Notes: generated by a model from the letters alone, not told the origin. A stretch of 53,050 nt of DNA from Candidatus Jordarchaeia archaeon (GCA_018383815.1 JAHAWU010000006.1:1-53050); one strand, 5' to 3'. Shown: positions 1 to 9,158, counted from the stretch's first letter. Translations and numbers: made by a program.

Positions 1-48
1 CTCCAGGTTTTCTAGGTTTAAGTTTTGAATGACTTCTTCAGCTTTCAT
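1..48 (-). CDS. 5' end of an unidentified gene running off the left edge
   Basis: Reading the minus strand from an ATG at position 48, sixteen codons stay open to the window edge and begin M-K-A-E-E-V-I-Q-N-L. The fragment has a typical amphipathic protein start and lies divergent to the S30e gene, with about 140 bases of AT-rich promoter DNA between them. No strong ribosome binding site is visible. Sixteen residues are too few to assign a family; the opening faintly recalls DRTGG-domain proteins, but this is only an impression. Confidence 0.4.
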   Translation of the reverse strand, partial: MKAEEVIQNLNLENLE

Positions 49-187
49 AAAAATACATTGGCAGTACCTAACTTTGTAGTTTACCTAAATAACATACATA
101 TTACATTGCGCCGGCTACTTCTTGGATAAACTTTAAATGTGTATGTTTCTACACTTCACTAGGTAATAATAAAGGAGGATTTCAAGA

Positions 188-385
188 ATGCCAGGTTCTC
201 ATGGTAGTCTAACAAAAGCGGGAAAGGTGCGTAGCCAGACCCCCAAGGTTGAAGCTAAAGAGAGAAGAATGCCCATTCCCAGAATAAGAAACCGCCGCAA
301 CTATGTTAAAAGAATAATTAATGAAAAACTCCCTGGACAAGCGGGCAGCCTACTGGCTAGAAGAAGAGGGGTAGGCCAAATATAA
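188..385 (+). CDS. rps30e: 30S ribosomal protein S30e
   Basis: A 65-residue, strongly basic protein of the small ribosomal subunit. It opens with [15 protein letters not shown], the hallmark of archaeal and eukaryotic S30e, and continues with the conserved P-R-I-R-N-R-R-N-Y core. Its length is normal for archaeal S30e, which lacks the ubiquitin-like fusion of animals. The ATG start is fixed by AAAGGAGGA about nine bases upstream (173-179). It appears to be transcribed alone, with no other ribosomal genes beside it in the window. This is one of the firmest signs that the DNA is archaeal. Confidence 0.95.
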   Translation: MPGSHGSLTKAGKVRSQTPKVEAKERRMPIPRIRNRRNYVKRIINEKLPGQAGSLLARRRGVGQI

Positions 386-494
386 AGGAAATTAAAAGCG
401 ACTCACCACTAAAATTGAAGAAGCTCTATGCTTCAAAGTGTTTTAAACTATTTTTCTGAACTACATATAAATACCAACTCAATGTTTAGGCTAG

Positions 495-610
495 AGAGGA
501 ATATATGTTCAGGTTTTACTTGTAGAAGTTTTTCATGATACGTGTTTAGTGCTATTAGTTGGCAAGGACGACACCCACCACTCTTTGATGAGTGAAGGAG
601 TCCCACAATA
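495..610 (+). ncRNA. Candidate small structured RNA
   Basis: A TATA-like element (ACATATAAAT, 464-473) lies about 25 bases before this segment, independent of the promoters of both flanking genes. Within it, GGAC (566-569) can pair with GTCC (600-603), and inside that, CACTC (579-583) pairs with GAGTG (590-594) around the six-base loop TTTGAT. The segment TTGATGAG also resembles a C box, but no matching D box was found. It matches no RNA family I can name, and its ends are guesses. It could instead be an S30e terminator region. Confidence 0.25.
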
Positions 611-656
611 TTTAATGATTATAAGTAATATTTATTTCTAAAAAATATGAGAAAAG

Positions 657-668
657 GATATAAATATT
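657..668 (+). promoter_or_regulatory. TATA-like promoter element of the MetE-like gene
   Basis: GGATATAAATATTA lies about 50 bases before the ATG at 717. That would place transcription start near 690 and leave a short leader. This is the archaeal TATA/TBP arrangement; no BRE could be confidently assigned. Confidence 0.45.
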
Positions 669-716
669 AATGTTTAAATTGTTCAGTCTACAAAATTATT
701 GTGCGATGTGAAGTTT

Positions 717-1610
717 ATGTTACTGACAACAGTAATCGGATCATTCCCTAGAATAGATATGGATTTTCGGGACAATATCATTCTTGCAGTGGAGTCTCAA
801 GTTAAGGCGGGCATAAATCTTGTTAGTGATGGACAAACTCGCGCAGACATGATTACCTACTTCGCTGAACATGCGCAGTGTTTCGAGAAGAGGGGAGACA
901 AATGGTACATAACGGGCAGAATAGAGCATGACGGCAAGAGCATAGCGGCTGAAGACCTCACTTGGGTAAAAAAATATCTTAAAGAAAAATACGGTGAAAA
1001 AGCGCCTCAGCTCAAGGGAATAGTAACCGGGCCAGTTACAATGATTATGAGTGGACTGCTCAAAACAAAAGACTACAAGGGATACAGAGACCCCGAACTG
1101 TACAGAGACATGGGAAAATTTGTAAACACCGAAGCACACTTGCAGTTGGAGGCTGGTGTTGACGCAATACAGATAGACGAACCCTACTATAGCGTTGGTG
1201 CACCCATGGATTTAGCCAAGGAAGCCATAAAAATAGCGAGGAAGGACATAAAAAAACCAGTTCACCTTCATGTTTGCGGAAATATCACCAAAGTGTTTGA
1301 CACTCTCCTTGATTTTCCAGTAGACATTTTGAGCCATGCCTTTGCGGGCAATCCAGAAAATTTCGCAGTTATCTCAAAGGACAAACTGGTGAAAGCAAAA
1401 AAGAAGTTAGGTGTGGGATGCGTACGTTCCGATACCCCCGAATTAGAGAATGTGCAAAGTATCGTAGAAGTGTTAAGAAAAGCTATTAATCTTGTGGGAG
1501 AAGAAAACATCATCGCGCATCCTGACTGCGGCCTAAGAGGATTAAAGGACGACAAGGTAGCAACAGAAAAACTAGTGCGTATGGTTCAAGCAACTAGAGA
1601 AATAAGATAG
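717..1610 (+). CDS. Core MetE-like (cobalamin-independent type) methionine synthase
   Basis: A 297-residue protein matching the catalytic C-terminal barrel of MetE without the long N-terminal domain of bacterial enzymes. It starts M-L-L-T-T-V-I-G-S-F-P-R, the standard opening of the archaeal core family. The zinc ligands are visible as H-x-C in HLHVCGN (about residue 185) and the late Cys in HPDCGLRG (about residue 272). The family transfers a methyl group to homocysteine; archaeal core forms are thought to take it from methylcobalamin or a corrinoid protein rather than methyl-folate, which suits the corrinoid genes next door. The open frame could begin at TTG 699, but ATG 717 fits the family. 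It converges on the MttB-type gene, only 15 bases away. Confidence 0.85.
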   Translation: MLLTTVIGSFPRIDMDFRDNIILAVESQVKAGINLVSDGQTRADMITYFAEHAQCFEKRGDKWYITGRIEHDGKSIAAEDLTWVKKYLKEKYGEKAPQLKGIVTGPVTMIMSGLLKTKDYKGYRDPELYRDMGKFVNTEAHLQLEAGVDAIQIDEPYYSVGAPMDLAKEAIKIARKDIKKPVHLHVCGNITKVFDTLLDFPVDILSHAFAGNPENFAVISKDKLVKAKKKLGVGCVRSDTPELENVQSIVEVLRKAINLVGEENIIAHPDCGLRGLKDDKVATEKLVRMVQATREIR

Positions 1611-1625
1611 GTACCTTTGGATTAT

Positions 1626-3065
1626 TTATTTCTGGGGCTTCCACTTTTCCGCCATTTTATCCAATTCTTTTTCTATGTCGGGAGGCAAGGCCTCCGGCTG
1701 GTGTTCAGAAAGTATCCTTCGTACTTCTTCTCTGGCTTTTTGATAAATGTTTTTAGATCCCTTTTCTTGCCACAAAGAAGTTGTTAACCGATCAATAAGG
1801 GCGGAGGGTAGAAATTGTTCAGCTCTGAACCACCTAAGAGTGTGTCTCGAATTCAGGAAATGTCCCCCAGGCCCCATTTTTCTGATTAGTTCCTCAGCAA
1901 GGGTCTCCTCAGAAATCTGAATTCCTCGAATCATTCTCAATGCCATCCCACAAATCTCGTTGTCAATCACGAGCTTTTCTAGACTCTGACAACTTTCAAA
2001 ATCTAACATGCCAGGCCCAGAAATCATATTTATTCCAGTTAGGGCTCCCAAAACTATTCCCAGTGCTGATTCGAACCCTGACTGGGAGTCTACGGTTTTC
2101 GAGTCACTCAGACCCAAATAGGCATGGGTGGGCAGACCCAAATACTTGCCAATTTGCGCATAAGCGCAGTCAATCATAATGGTTTCTATTGCACCCATAG
2201 GTGTTGTACCCTGCCGCATATCAAAAATCGCTGGAGACCCACCATAGATACAAGGCGCTCCGGGATTTGCAAGCTGGGCGATTACTATTCCGCTCAGAGT
2301 TTCGGCGGTGTGTTGAACAATAGCGCCTGCAAGGGTGGCGGGGGCTGTTGCGCCAGCCAAAGGCATGGAAACGATTTCTACGGGAATTCCATATCTGGCG
2401 CAGTCGATTAGGTTCTGTGAGGTTATATCACTCCACTCAAGAGGGGGTGTGGGGCAGACGTCAAAAACTGCCATAGGTTTTTCCGCCACGTTGCCCTTAT
2501 CTCCAACTATTTCTAGTAATTTTTTCATTTCGTGGACTCCATCTTTTGTGAAGGCTCCCGTGATTACAGGTTTAGTGGAGTTTTTCAAAACGAGGTAAAG
2601 GCGGTATCTATCCACGAATCTTTCTGGAACATCGGTTATGACTAGGGCGGTGCTCTGGGCGTGAATAAATTCAAGAAAGTCTGCGAGGCGTACAAATTTT
2701 TCAAGGTCACTGGATACTGGTTTTCGGATAACTCCATCATCAAGAATGTGTATTGCTGCAGAACCCGGGTCAAAGTGGACATCATTACCCTTCAAAAGGA
2801 GGCGGCGTTTTCCACCACGGTTATATAGTTTAACTTCTTTGGGTGTAGATTTTACACATTTCTTAACAAGATCCTCGGGAAGCTTGGCTCTCCTCTTTTC
2901 TAAATCGATCATCACTCCATTTTGTTTTAAAATGTTGAGAACTTCGCTGTTGTCGATTTCAATCCCCGGATCCTCAAGTATTCTTAGGGCGGAGGAGATA
3001 ATCTCTTTAATGCTCTCCTCTTGCAATAAACTTATGGTGGGACGCTGAGCAGTGGTCTCTTCCAT
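1626..3065 (-). CDS. MttB-family (trimethylamine/glycine-betaine type) corrinoid methyltransferase, non-pyrrolysine
   Basis: A 479-residue protein of the trimethylamine methyltransferase (MttB) superfamily, which moves a methyl group from a methylated amine or similar substrate onto a cognate corrinoid protein. The whole length aligns by eye: an N-terminal helical segment (S-A-L-R-I-L-E-D-P-G-I-E-I), the F-D-P-G-S-A-A region near residue 115, and the C-terminal barrel with the glycine-rich I-S-G-P-G-M-L-D-F near residue 353. There is no in-frame TAG, so it resembles the MtgB-like members rather than the pyrrolysine enzymes; the substrate may be a betaine or another quaternary amine. The ATG directly follows the TAA of the corrinoid gene, so the two are one operon and probably functional partners. 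Confidence 0.85.
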   Translation of the reverse strand: MEETTAQRPTISLLQEESIKEIISSALRILEDPGIEIDNSEVLNILKQNGVMIDLEKRRAKLPEDLVKKCVKSTPKEVKLYNRGGKRRLLLKGNDVHFDPGSAAIHILDDGVIRKPVSSDLEKFVRLADFLEFIHAQSTALVITDVPERFVDRYRLYLVLKNSTKPVITGAFTKDGVHEMKKLLEIVGDKGNVAEKPMAVFDVCPTPPLEWSDITSQNLIDCARYGIPVEIVSMPLAGATAPATLAGAIVQHTAETLSGIVIAQLANPGAPCIYGGSPAIFDMRQGTTPMGAIETIMIDCAYAQIGKYLGLPTHAYLGLSDSKTVDSQSGFESALGIVLGALTGINMISGPGMLDFESCQSLEKLVIDNEICGMALRMIRGIQISEETLAEELIRKMGPGGHFLNSRHTLRWFRAEQFLPSALIDRLTTSLWQEKGSKNIYQKAREEVRRILSEHQPEALPPDIEKELDKMAEKWKPQK

Positions 3066-3722
3066 TTAGGGTTCACCTCCAAGGAGCTCCTTAACTTTTC
3101 TCACGGCTTCCATGGCGTTCTCAGCATAGGCATCGGCACCTATCTGTTCTGCCCAGCTCTGAGAAGCAGGGGCGCCGCCCACGATTACCTTCACCTTTTC
3201 CCTCATCCCCCTATTTGTCAGTAGTTTTATCACCTCTTCTTGGTGGGCCATAGTAGTTGTTAGTAGAGCGGATAGGCCTACAACTTGTGCCTCGTTCTCC
3301 TCAACTTTGGAAACAATAGTTTCAGCACTGACATCCTTACCCAGATCGATTACCTGAAAACCGGCGGCGGACAGCATGGTAGAGACGAGGTTTTTACCCA
3401 AATCGTGGATGTCTCCCTCCACGGTTGCCATAACCACCTTCACGCCTCTCCAGCTGCCAGCTTTTCCTTCCTCTTGCTGGGGTAAGTGTGGTTCAAGAAT
3501 TTTGAAAGCCTTATCGACAAATTCTGCGGCTATCACTAGTTCAGGTATAAATCTTTGTCCTTTCTCGAAAAGGTCTCCCATCTGCCTTAGCCCTTCTGAT
3601 AGTGCAGAAATTATTTTTTCGGGTGGCAACTTTTCAAGCGATTTCCTCGTGAGCTTTAATGTTTCTTCCTCATCAATTTCCAATATGGCTTGAACTATTC
3701 TCTGATGCAAATCGTTTTCCAT
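3066..3722 (-). CDS. Corrinoid (B12-binding) methyl-carrier protein, partner of the MttB-type enzyme
   Basis: A methyl-accepting corrinoid protein of about 218 residues, of the MttC/MtgC/MtaC type. The N-terminal half is the helical cap domain (E-L-V-I-A-A-E-F-V-D-K-A near residue 70) and the C-terminal half is the Rossmann-like B12 domain. The lower cobalt-ligand motif D-x-H-x-x-G is visible as GDIHDLGKN about midway, followed by G-L-S-A-L-L-T-T-T-M and V-I-V-G-G-A. The frame is open from TTG 3740, but ATG 3722 with GGGAG upstream is the likelier start. It is first in a two-gene operon, is followed without a gap by the MttB-type gene, and lies behind a clear TATA box. Confidence 0.9.
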   Translation of the reverse strand: MENDLHQRIVQAILEIDEEETLKLTRKSLEKLPPEKIISALSEGLRQMGDLFEKGQRFIPELVIAAEFVDKAFKILEPHLPQQEEGKAGSWRGVKVVMATVEGDIHDLGKNLVSTMLSAAGFQVIDLGKDVSAETIVSKVEENEAQVVGLSALLTTTMAHQEEVIKLLTNRGMREKVKVIVGGAPASQSWAEQIGADAYAENAMEAVRKVKELLGGEP

Positions 3723-3770
3723 TTCCGATTTAACTCCCAAGTCTTGTACACCATTTTTAGGGTTAAGGGT

Positions 3771-3780
3771 CTATATAAAA
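3771..3780 (-). promoter_or_regulatory. TATA box of the corrinoid/MttB operon
   Basis: On the minus strand this reads TTTTATATAG, about 50 bases before the corrinoid ATG at 3722. Spacing and sequence fit an archaeal TATA box. It is directly bordered upstream by the repeats at 3781-3814. Confidence 0.5.
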
Positions 3781-3814
3781 ATTAGAAGGGAATGGGAACA
3801 TTCCATTAGAAGGG
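3781..3814. repeat. Direct and inverted repeats upstream of the corrinoid/MttB TATA box
   Basis: ATTAGAAGGG occurs twice (3781-3790 and 3805-3814). Between the copies is an inverted repeat, GGAATG (3789-3794) and CATTCC (3799-3804), with a four-base centre. The cluster touches the TATA element, the place expected for a repressor or activator site controlling this methyltransferase operon. Regulation is inference; the repeats are seen directly. Confidence 0.4.
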
Positions 3815-4128
3815 GTAATAAAGTTAACTGCAAATTTGAAAAAAGTTACCATTCCCATAAAACTATCTGCCTTTATTCAGACATATGGAATTATGGTAAA
3901 TTGTTTGGCTAATTTTCACATTGTGGAATCTTGCGGTATTCAGGAATTGAAGTTTCGTTATTGTATAATTTTTTGAGTATGCTTATGTTCTCACTTGAAT
4001 CCTTAATGGTTAATGTGTAGTTTTTGGATTTTTGAGTTAATTCGTTTAAAAATTAATGGATTCGCACAATTTAGCCCAAGCAGAGAAATTTGTCAAGATA
4101 AGAGGGGAAGGCAGTAGTCTACTCGTAA
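3815..4128. other. AT-rich intergenic DNA without a gene
   Basis: This is the upstream region of the corrinoid/MttB operon and the downstream region of the longin-like gene. I see no open frame with coding character and no RNA-like structure beyond short AT-rich hairpins. Confidence 0.5.
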
Positions 4129-4554
4129 TTAGCCGAAGAGTGATTTTGCTCGCTCATCCGGCTTCTCGGATAGATCTTTAAAAAAGGAATCTATTTTATT
4201 TCTGAAACCATCATAGTATGTTCTTATTGGAGAATCGAGGTTTTCCGCGTATTCCTCTAGGAATGTGTCAAGAATTTTATGTAAGATTTCTTTCATAAGT
4301 TTAAAATCTGTGTCGCGGTCACAGATAGCATATGCTACGAATTTTCCCTCGTTTTTAGGAGATTTATAGTAGATGATGCTTAAAGTTTTTAGCTGGATGA
4401 TGTCCAAACGGTCTCCAAATGTGCTACGGGTTGCTATCTCAAGAGCTGAAAAAAGGGCGCTCTTCAAATCCTGATCCACACTAGATGTGGAGTAGTACTC
4501 CCTAAAAACCAGAAGAAGACCATTGCGCATAATTCCCGCTTCGTAGACGGTCAA
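4129..4554 (-). CDS. Small longin/roadblock-like protein
   Basis: A 141-residue soluble protein of unassigned family. Its layout looks like a longin or roadblock fold: an N-terminal beta hairpin (E-A-G-I-M-R-N-G-L-L-L-V-F-R-E-Y-Y), a helix with D-x-D-L-x-S-A-L-F-S-A-L, a central strand with I-Q-L-K-T-L-S-I-I-Y-Y, another strand with F-V-A-Y-A-I, then a C-terminal helix. The protein at 28244-28753 shares this pattern, so the two look like paralogs. Such small proteins in archaea are often linked to small GTPases, but no GTPase is in the window. The start is TTG, with GGGTG six bases upstream. The function is unknown. Confidence 0.6.
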   Translation of the reverse strand: MTVYEAGIMRNGLLLVFREYYSTSSVDQDLKSALFSALEIATRSTFGDRLDIIQLKTLSIIYYKSPKNEGKFVAYAICDRDTDFKLMKEILHKILDTFLEEYAENLDSPIRTYYDGFRNKIDSFFKDLSEKPDERAKSLFG

Positions 4555-4690
4555 GGATTACACCCAAATTATTCAACATGTCCCTACTATTAAAATGCAA
4601 AAGTCATATATTTGTGTGTTGATAAGGAACAAGTAGTTTCTATAATAGTGTCTTCTAAATTGTATAATATTTGAGCTGGTTGTATCAGAG

Positions 4691-5209
4691 TTGGTAGTAA
4701 TAGTGGGTCTTGATCTTGCTTCAAAGGAGACGAACCCCACAGGATTCGCCCTTTATGACGATGGATACGTAGTAACCACCATAGTTTACACCGATATACA
4801 AATAATTAGTAGCACTGTCAGAGCGTATCCGGACCTTGTAGCTATTGATGCACCACTTACCTATAATGAGGGTTATAGAGAGGCAGATAAGGAGCTCATT
4901 CGTAGAGGGATTAAGGTTTTTCCTCCAAATTTTGTAAAAGAGCTGACTTGGAGGGCAATAAAGCTAAAAGCGAGGTTAGGTAATGTCGTTGAGGTTTTTC
5001 CGGGCGCCTTTTACAAAATTATGGAGGTTAATGAGAACCAGTTGGATAGATTTGTAAGTTTTGAACATAGGCCCCGAACCAAACACGAGCTTGATGCAAC
5101 AGTATGCTGTATAATAGCGGCAATGTTTCTTGATGGAAAAGCGGAGGCAATAGGAGGAAAGGGGGAAAAAATAGTGATACCTAAAAAGGAAAAAAAGGGG
5201 GCAGATTGA
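4691..5209 (+). CDS. DUF429-like protein (RNase H-like fold)
   Basis: A 172-residue protein with the features of the DUF429 family, predicted to have an RNase H-like fold. It shows an N-terminal G-L-D-L-A-S strand-turn, a second acidic strand V-A-I-D-A-P-L-T near residue 55, and a C-terminal K-H-E-L-D-A-T-V-C-C-I-I-A-A helix containing a conserved Asp. These acidic positions resemble a metal-binding nuclease site, but no activity is established for the family. The start is TTG at 4691. The gene diverges from the longin-like gene and precedes cobN by 160 bases. Confidence 0.7.
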   Translation: MVVIVGLDLASKETNPTGFALYDDGYVVTTIVYTDIQIISSTVRAYPDLVAIDAPLTYNEGYREADKELIRRGIKVFPPNFVKELTWRAIKLKARLGNVVEVFPGAFYKIMEVNENQLDRFVSFEHRPRTKHELDATVCCIIAAMFLDGKAEAIGGKGEKIVIPKKEKKGAD

Positions 5210-5370
5210 ATAAAAAATTTTATTTAAATTTCATGTGCCACAATAGTTCTCCGCTGTAGTTAATTGTTTATTAAAAATTCTTTTTTGTCGGTGAATAGTT
5301 TATGGGCAAAGCTTAAAAGAACTTTGATATTACTATTTTTTTAAAAAGTATTACTAGGAGGGATGGAGTC

Positions 5371-8300
5371 GTGCCAACTAAAATCACAGTGCTAGCCACA
5401 ATAGCTGTTTCCAGTTCCTTTGCTGAAGCAGTTAAGGAAATAAGAGAAGAATACGGCGAAATAATAGAACTTAAACTCTACTATGTTCACGAAATTATTG
5501 AGGAACTAGTCGATGAGAGAACCTTTAAGGAGGATATTAGAACCTCAGATATTGTTCTTTTAGATATAAGAAGTCGAGGAAGACCTCTAGATTTAGCCAG
5601 AGAGGCTTTAGCAGATCAGGAAAAAACGGTGATTACACTAGTCGGCGGGACTGCGGAGGTTATGGCGCTTACGCGGATGGGTTCTTTTTCCCCCGCAAAA
5701 ATGTTTGAGAAGCAGAAACCCTCTGCCAAGGGGTATGTTGATTGGAGAAAAATTCGAAGGATTCAGAGTATGATTGAGAAAATGGGGACTGCTTTACCTT
5801 TTGGCAGTTTGAAACATGCCCGAAACTGGATTCGCGTCATGAACTACTGGAAACATAGCGGAAAAAGGAACATTAAAAACCTGCTTCTATTTGTTGCCAG
5901 CGAGTATGGCGGACAAAATGTGAAGTTTGAACCACCAGTGGAGCTTCCTCTAGAGGGAATATATCACCCAAAACTGGACCGGTACTACACAAGTTTAGAT
6001 GATTACCTAAAAGAAAACTGTGACCCCCAGAGACCCAGCGTGGGAATTTTATTCTATGGGGGAATGCATTTTGAGTCGTCTGTTGTAGGTGTCAGTGCTC
6101 TAATTGATAAGCTGGAAAAACGTGTTAATGTTATTCCCGTATATTCTGATGGTGTGGATAATTTGAAGGCAATCAGAAAATTCTTCTTTAAGAATGGGAA
6201 ACCTATTGTTGACGCGGCTGTTAGTTTCGTGTGGTTTCGCATCAATGGGGGGCCTTTGGGCGGGGAGCCACAAGAAACCCTCAACCTGTTAAGGGAGTTG
6301 AACATTCCCTTTTTTGACGCTGCACCAATGTATATGAGGGAAATCGAAAAGTGGAAGAAGTCCACTCAAGGATTCTCCCCGGTGGAACTGATTGCTGCGG
6401 TCACACTTCCCGAGCTTGATGGTCTCATAGAGCCTGTGCCATCTCTAGGACTAAGGAACTTGGACTACAGTGATGTCTTAGGGGCTGATGTTAAGTTAAC
6501 TGCGGCCATAGAGGATCGTATTGAGAGAATTGCGGGTCGCATTCTCAATTGGCTGAATTTGAGGAGGAAAAAGAATTCTGAAAAAAGGGTCGCAATTGTT
6601 ATCTACAATTATCCTCCGGGAGAAGGTAATGTAGGCAACGCCGCATATTTGGATGTTTTTGCCAGCTTAGATAAAATAATTGAGAGATTGAGAAAAGAGA
6701 ACTACAATGTAGGAGACGGAAAATTTAATTTTAGTGAATTCTTTCTAAATCAGGGATTGGTTAATTCTGGAAAATGGAGTCCTAGGAGCCTTACCTCTCA
6801 TAACGCGATAATTGTTCCAGTTGAAAAATATGAGGAATGGTTCTCTGAGCTTAGTGAAGAATTGAGAAAGGAGGTTGTTGAAGAGTGGGGTGAGCCGCCG
6901 GGGAGCATTATGAGTTACGATAACAGTTTGCTCATTCCGGGACTGGAGTTGGGCAACGTTTTTGTGGGGCTTCAGCCCACTCGTGGAGTCCATGAAAACC
7001 CGGCAAAGGCTTATCATGATAAGAATATGCCTCCCCACCACCAGTACATTGCTTTTTATAAGTGGTTAGAAAAGGAGTGGGGTGCAGATGCGGTTATTCA
7101 TTTGGGCACACATGGAACCATCGAGTTCATGAAGGGGAAGGAGGCGGGAATGTCCAGCGAGTGTTACCCAGACTTTTTAATGGGAAATATGCCCCACCTG
7201 TACGTTTACCACATTACTAATCCTTCAGAGGCCATGATTGCTAAAAGGCGTAGCTACGCCACACTGATTAATCACATGTCTCCTCCATATACCCAGTCTG
7301 GGCTCTATGAGGAATTCACGGAGTTGGAGGAGCTTATAAACGAGTACTACGAGGCGAAACTTCAGGATCCTGTGCGGGCAAAAAGGATTCAACCAAAAAT
7401 TGTGGAAAAGGCAAAGCAGCTTAATATTGATTCGATGTCTGTGGAAGAAATTTATGATGAGCTTTTCGCTCTTAAACGCTCAATAATTCCAAGCGGGCTC
7501 CACATTTTTGGTGAGAAATATATGGGGGATGACCTTATAGAGTTCCTCTCATTCGTCTTAAGATATGATAGGGGGGAAATCAAATCCCTAAATCGCATTC
7601 TATCCCAATCGATGGGAGTCGACTATGATTATGCTCTCAGCCATCCCAACGAAAACCATAATGGGAAAAGCTTGGGGCAAATCTTAACCGAAATTGAAGA
7701 TAGGGCGAAGGAGATTATACGATTATCACTGGATTCAGTTGAAATGGGCTTAAAGGTCGCTGGGATAGAGAAGAATCTGGCTACGGATCTCAGAAGGACG
7801 CTTTCCTACGGTCTTGAAATCGCCTCCCACCTGGAGGAGAGTAGCGAAATGGACAGCCTTATCCAAGCCCTAAATGGTAACTACGTATTTCCAAACTTGG
7901 GTGGTGACCCCATACGTACTCCAGAAGTTCTTCCAACTGGTAGCAATACATACCAGTTTGACCCCCGCCTTATACCCAGCGATGTCGCCTATGAGAGGGG
8001 AGTTGAAATTGCAGAGAAAACCCTGAAGCAATACTATGATAAGAACGGAAGATACCCAGAGAGCGTGGCAGTGGTGCTCTGGGGATTTGAAACAGTGAAG
8101 ACCAGAGGAGAAACTGTGGGACAGATACTGGGATATCTGGGAGTAAGGATTGTGAGGGAGAAGAGTATCTGGTTCCCAAAATTAAAATTGATTCCGCTTA
8201 AAGAACTGGGAAGACCTAGAATAGATGTCGTGGTAAACATATGTGGATTTTTCCGGGACATGTTCCCAGATACCATGAAGCTCCTAAACGAAGCTTTTAA

Positions 8301-9132
8301 TATGGTCGCCTCATTGGATGAGAAGGAAAATAAAAATTATGTTAAGAAACATTCTGAGGAACTTTATAGAGAATTAGTTAGAGAATTTTCGGATGAAAAA
8401 ATGGTGAAAAAGCTCTCAAATGCACGCATTTTTGGTCCCAGGTCAGGAGAGTATGGAACCCGACTAACTAGACTGATTGAAACATCCAACTGGGAGTCTG
8501 AAAGCCAAGTGGCTGAAGCATACATTGCCAGTATGAATAATGTCTATGCGGAAAACATTCACGGTGAACAAGCGGACAAAATTTATCGGAAAATCCTGTC
8601 AAATGTGGAACTAGTCTCCCAAGTTCGAGACACACACGAGTACGAAGTCACAGACCTGGACCATTACTATGAATTCTTTGGGGGCCTCTCAAAAGCAGTA
8701 GAAGACATAAGAGGAAAAAAACCAGAGATGCTGATTTCAGACACCACCAAAGAGCAGATAAAAACAGAAACCGTAGACAGGGCCATCCAGAAAGGCGTTA
8801 GAACCCGACTGTTAAACCCCAAATGGATAAATGGCATGTTAAAACACCAGTATCATGGAGGCCAAAAAATCGCAGATCGTGTAGAATACCTTCTAGGCTT
8901 TGCAGCCACAACCAATAAAGTGGAAAGCTGGATTTGGAGCAAAGTTGCTGAAGACTACGTGTTCAATGAAGAAATGAGAAAAAGAATGCAGGAAAATAAT
9001 AAGTGGGCACTACACGAAATGATGGGAAGACTCCTAGAAGCAAACCAGCGGGGATACTGGCAAGCAACCCAAGAAGAACTAGATAAACTCCGCCAGCTAT
9101 ACCTAGAATTAGAAGGAGAATTAGAAGAATAA
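5371..9132 (+). CDS. cobN: CobN/BchH-family large chelatase subunit, probably cobaltochelatase
   Basis: A 1253-residue protein of the CobN/magnesium chelatase H family, normal in length. It binds the corrin ring and inserts the metal, driven by an ATPase partner. Family motifs include G-N-V-F-V-G-L-Q-P-T-R-G near residue 530 and H-L-G-T-H-G-T-I-E-F near residue 575, and the C-terminal part follows the usual CobN pattern. The start is GTG with AGGAGGG about ten bases upstream (5356-5362). The fused ChlI/ChlD gene follows by about 20 bases, so they form one operon. No chlorophyll genes are present and corrinoid enzymes are abundant nearby, so cobalt rather than magnesium is the likely metal; this choice is inference. 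Confidence 0.88.
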   Translation: MPTKITVLATIAVSSSFAEAVKEIREEYGEIIELKLYYVHEIIEELVDERTFKEDIRTSDIVLLDIRSRGRPLDLAREALADQEKTVITLVGGTAEVMALTRMGSFSPAKMFEKQKPSAKGYVDWRKIRRIQSMIEKMGTALPFGSLKHARNWIRVMNYWKHSGKRNIKNLLLFVASEYGGQNVKFEPPVELPLEGIYHPKLDRYYTSLDDYLKENCDPQRPSVGILFYGGMHFESSVVGVSALIDKLEKRVNVIPVYSDGVDNLKAIRKFFFKNGKPIVDAAVSFVWFRINGGPLGGEPQETLNLLRELNIPFFDAAPMYMREIEKWKKSTQGFSPVELIAAVTLPELDGLIEPVPSLGLRNLDYSDVLGADVKLTAAIEDRIERIAGRILNWLNLRRKKNSEKRVAIVIYNYPPGEGNVGNAAYLDVFASLDKIIERLRKENYNVGDGKFNFSEFFLNQGLVNSGKWSPRSLTSHNAIIVPVEKYEEWFSELSEELRKEVVEEWGEPPGSIMSYDNSLLIPGLELGNVFVGLQPTRGVHENPAKAYHDKNMPPHHQYIAFYKWLEKEWGADAVIHLGTHGTIEFMKGKEAGMSSECYPDFLMGNMPHLYVYHITNPSEAMIAKRRSYATLINHMSPPYTQSGLYEEFTELEELINEYYEAKLQDPVRAKRIQPKIVEKAKQLNIDSMSVEEIYDELFALKRSIIPSGLHIFGEKYMGDDLIEFLSFVLRYDRGEIKSLNRILSQSMGVDYDYALSHPNENHNGKSLGQILTEIEDRAKEIIRLSLDSVEMGLKVAGIEKNLATDLRRTLSYGLEIASHLEESSEMDSLIQALNGNYVFPNLGGDPIRTPEVLPTGSNTYQFDPRLIPSDVAYERGVEIAEKTLKQYYDKNGRYPESVAVVLWGFETVKTRGETVGQILGYLGVRIVREKSIWFPKLKLIPLKELGRPRIDVVVNICGFFRDMFPDTMKLLNEAFNMVASLDEKENKNYVKKHSEELYRELVREFSDEKMVKKLSNARIFGPRSGEYGTRLTRLIETSNWESESQVAEAYIASMNNVYAENIHGEQADKIYRKILSNVELVSQVRDTHEYEVTDLDHYYEFFGGLSKAVEDIRGKKPEMLISDTTKEQIKTETVDRAIQKGVRTRLLNPKWINGMLKHQYHGGQKIADRVEYLLGFAATTNKVESWIWSKVAEDYVFNEEMRKRMQENNKWALHEMMGRLLEANQRGYWQATQEELDKLRQLYLELEGELEE

Positions 9133-9158
9133 GCAAGCAGTAAGGAAGGATGAAGAAT

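Larger units (their letters stand above)
386..716. other. Gene-free stretch between S30e and the MetE-like gene
   Basis: No credible protein-coding frame is present. It contains a TATA-like element near 464-473, a structured segment around 561-604 (listed separately) and, at its right end, the promoter of the MetE-like gene. Confidence 0.5.

Noticed and set aside
2060-2075. tRNA T-loop-like string (GATTCGAACC)
   Set aside because: It lies within the MttB-type coding sequence, with no cloverleaf around it. No convincing tRNA or rRNA was seen anywhere in the window.
1626-3065. Pyrrolysine-containing trimethylamine methyltransferase
   Set aside because: The frame is uninterrupted by TAG and ends in TAA, so no pyrrolysine codon is present.
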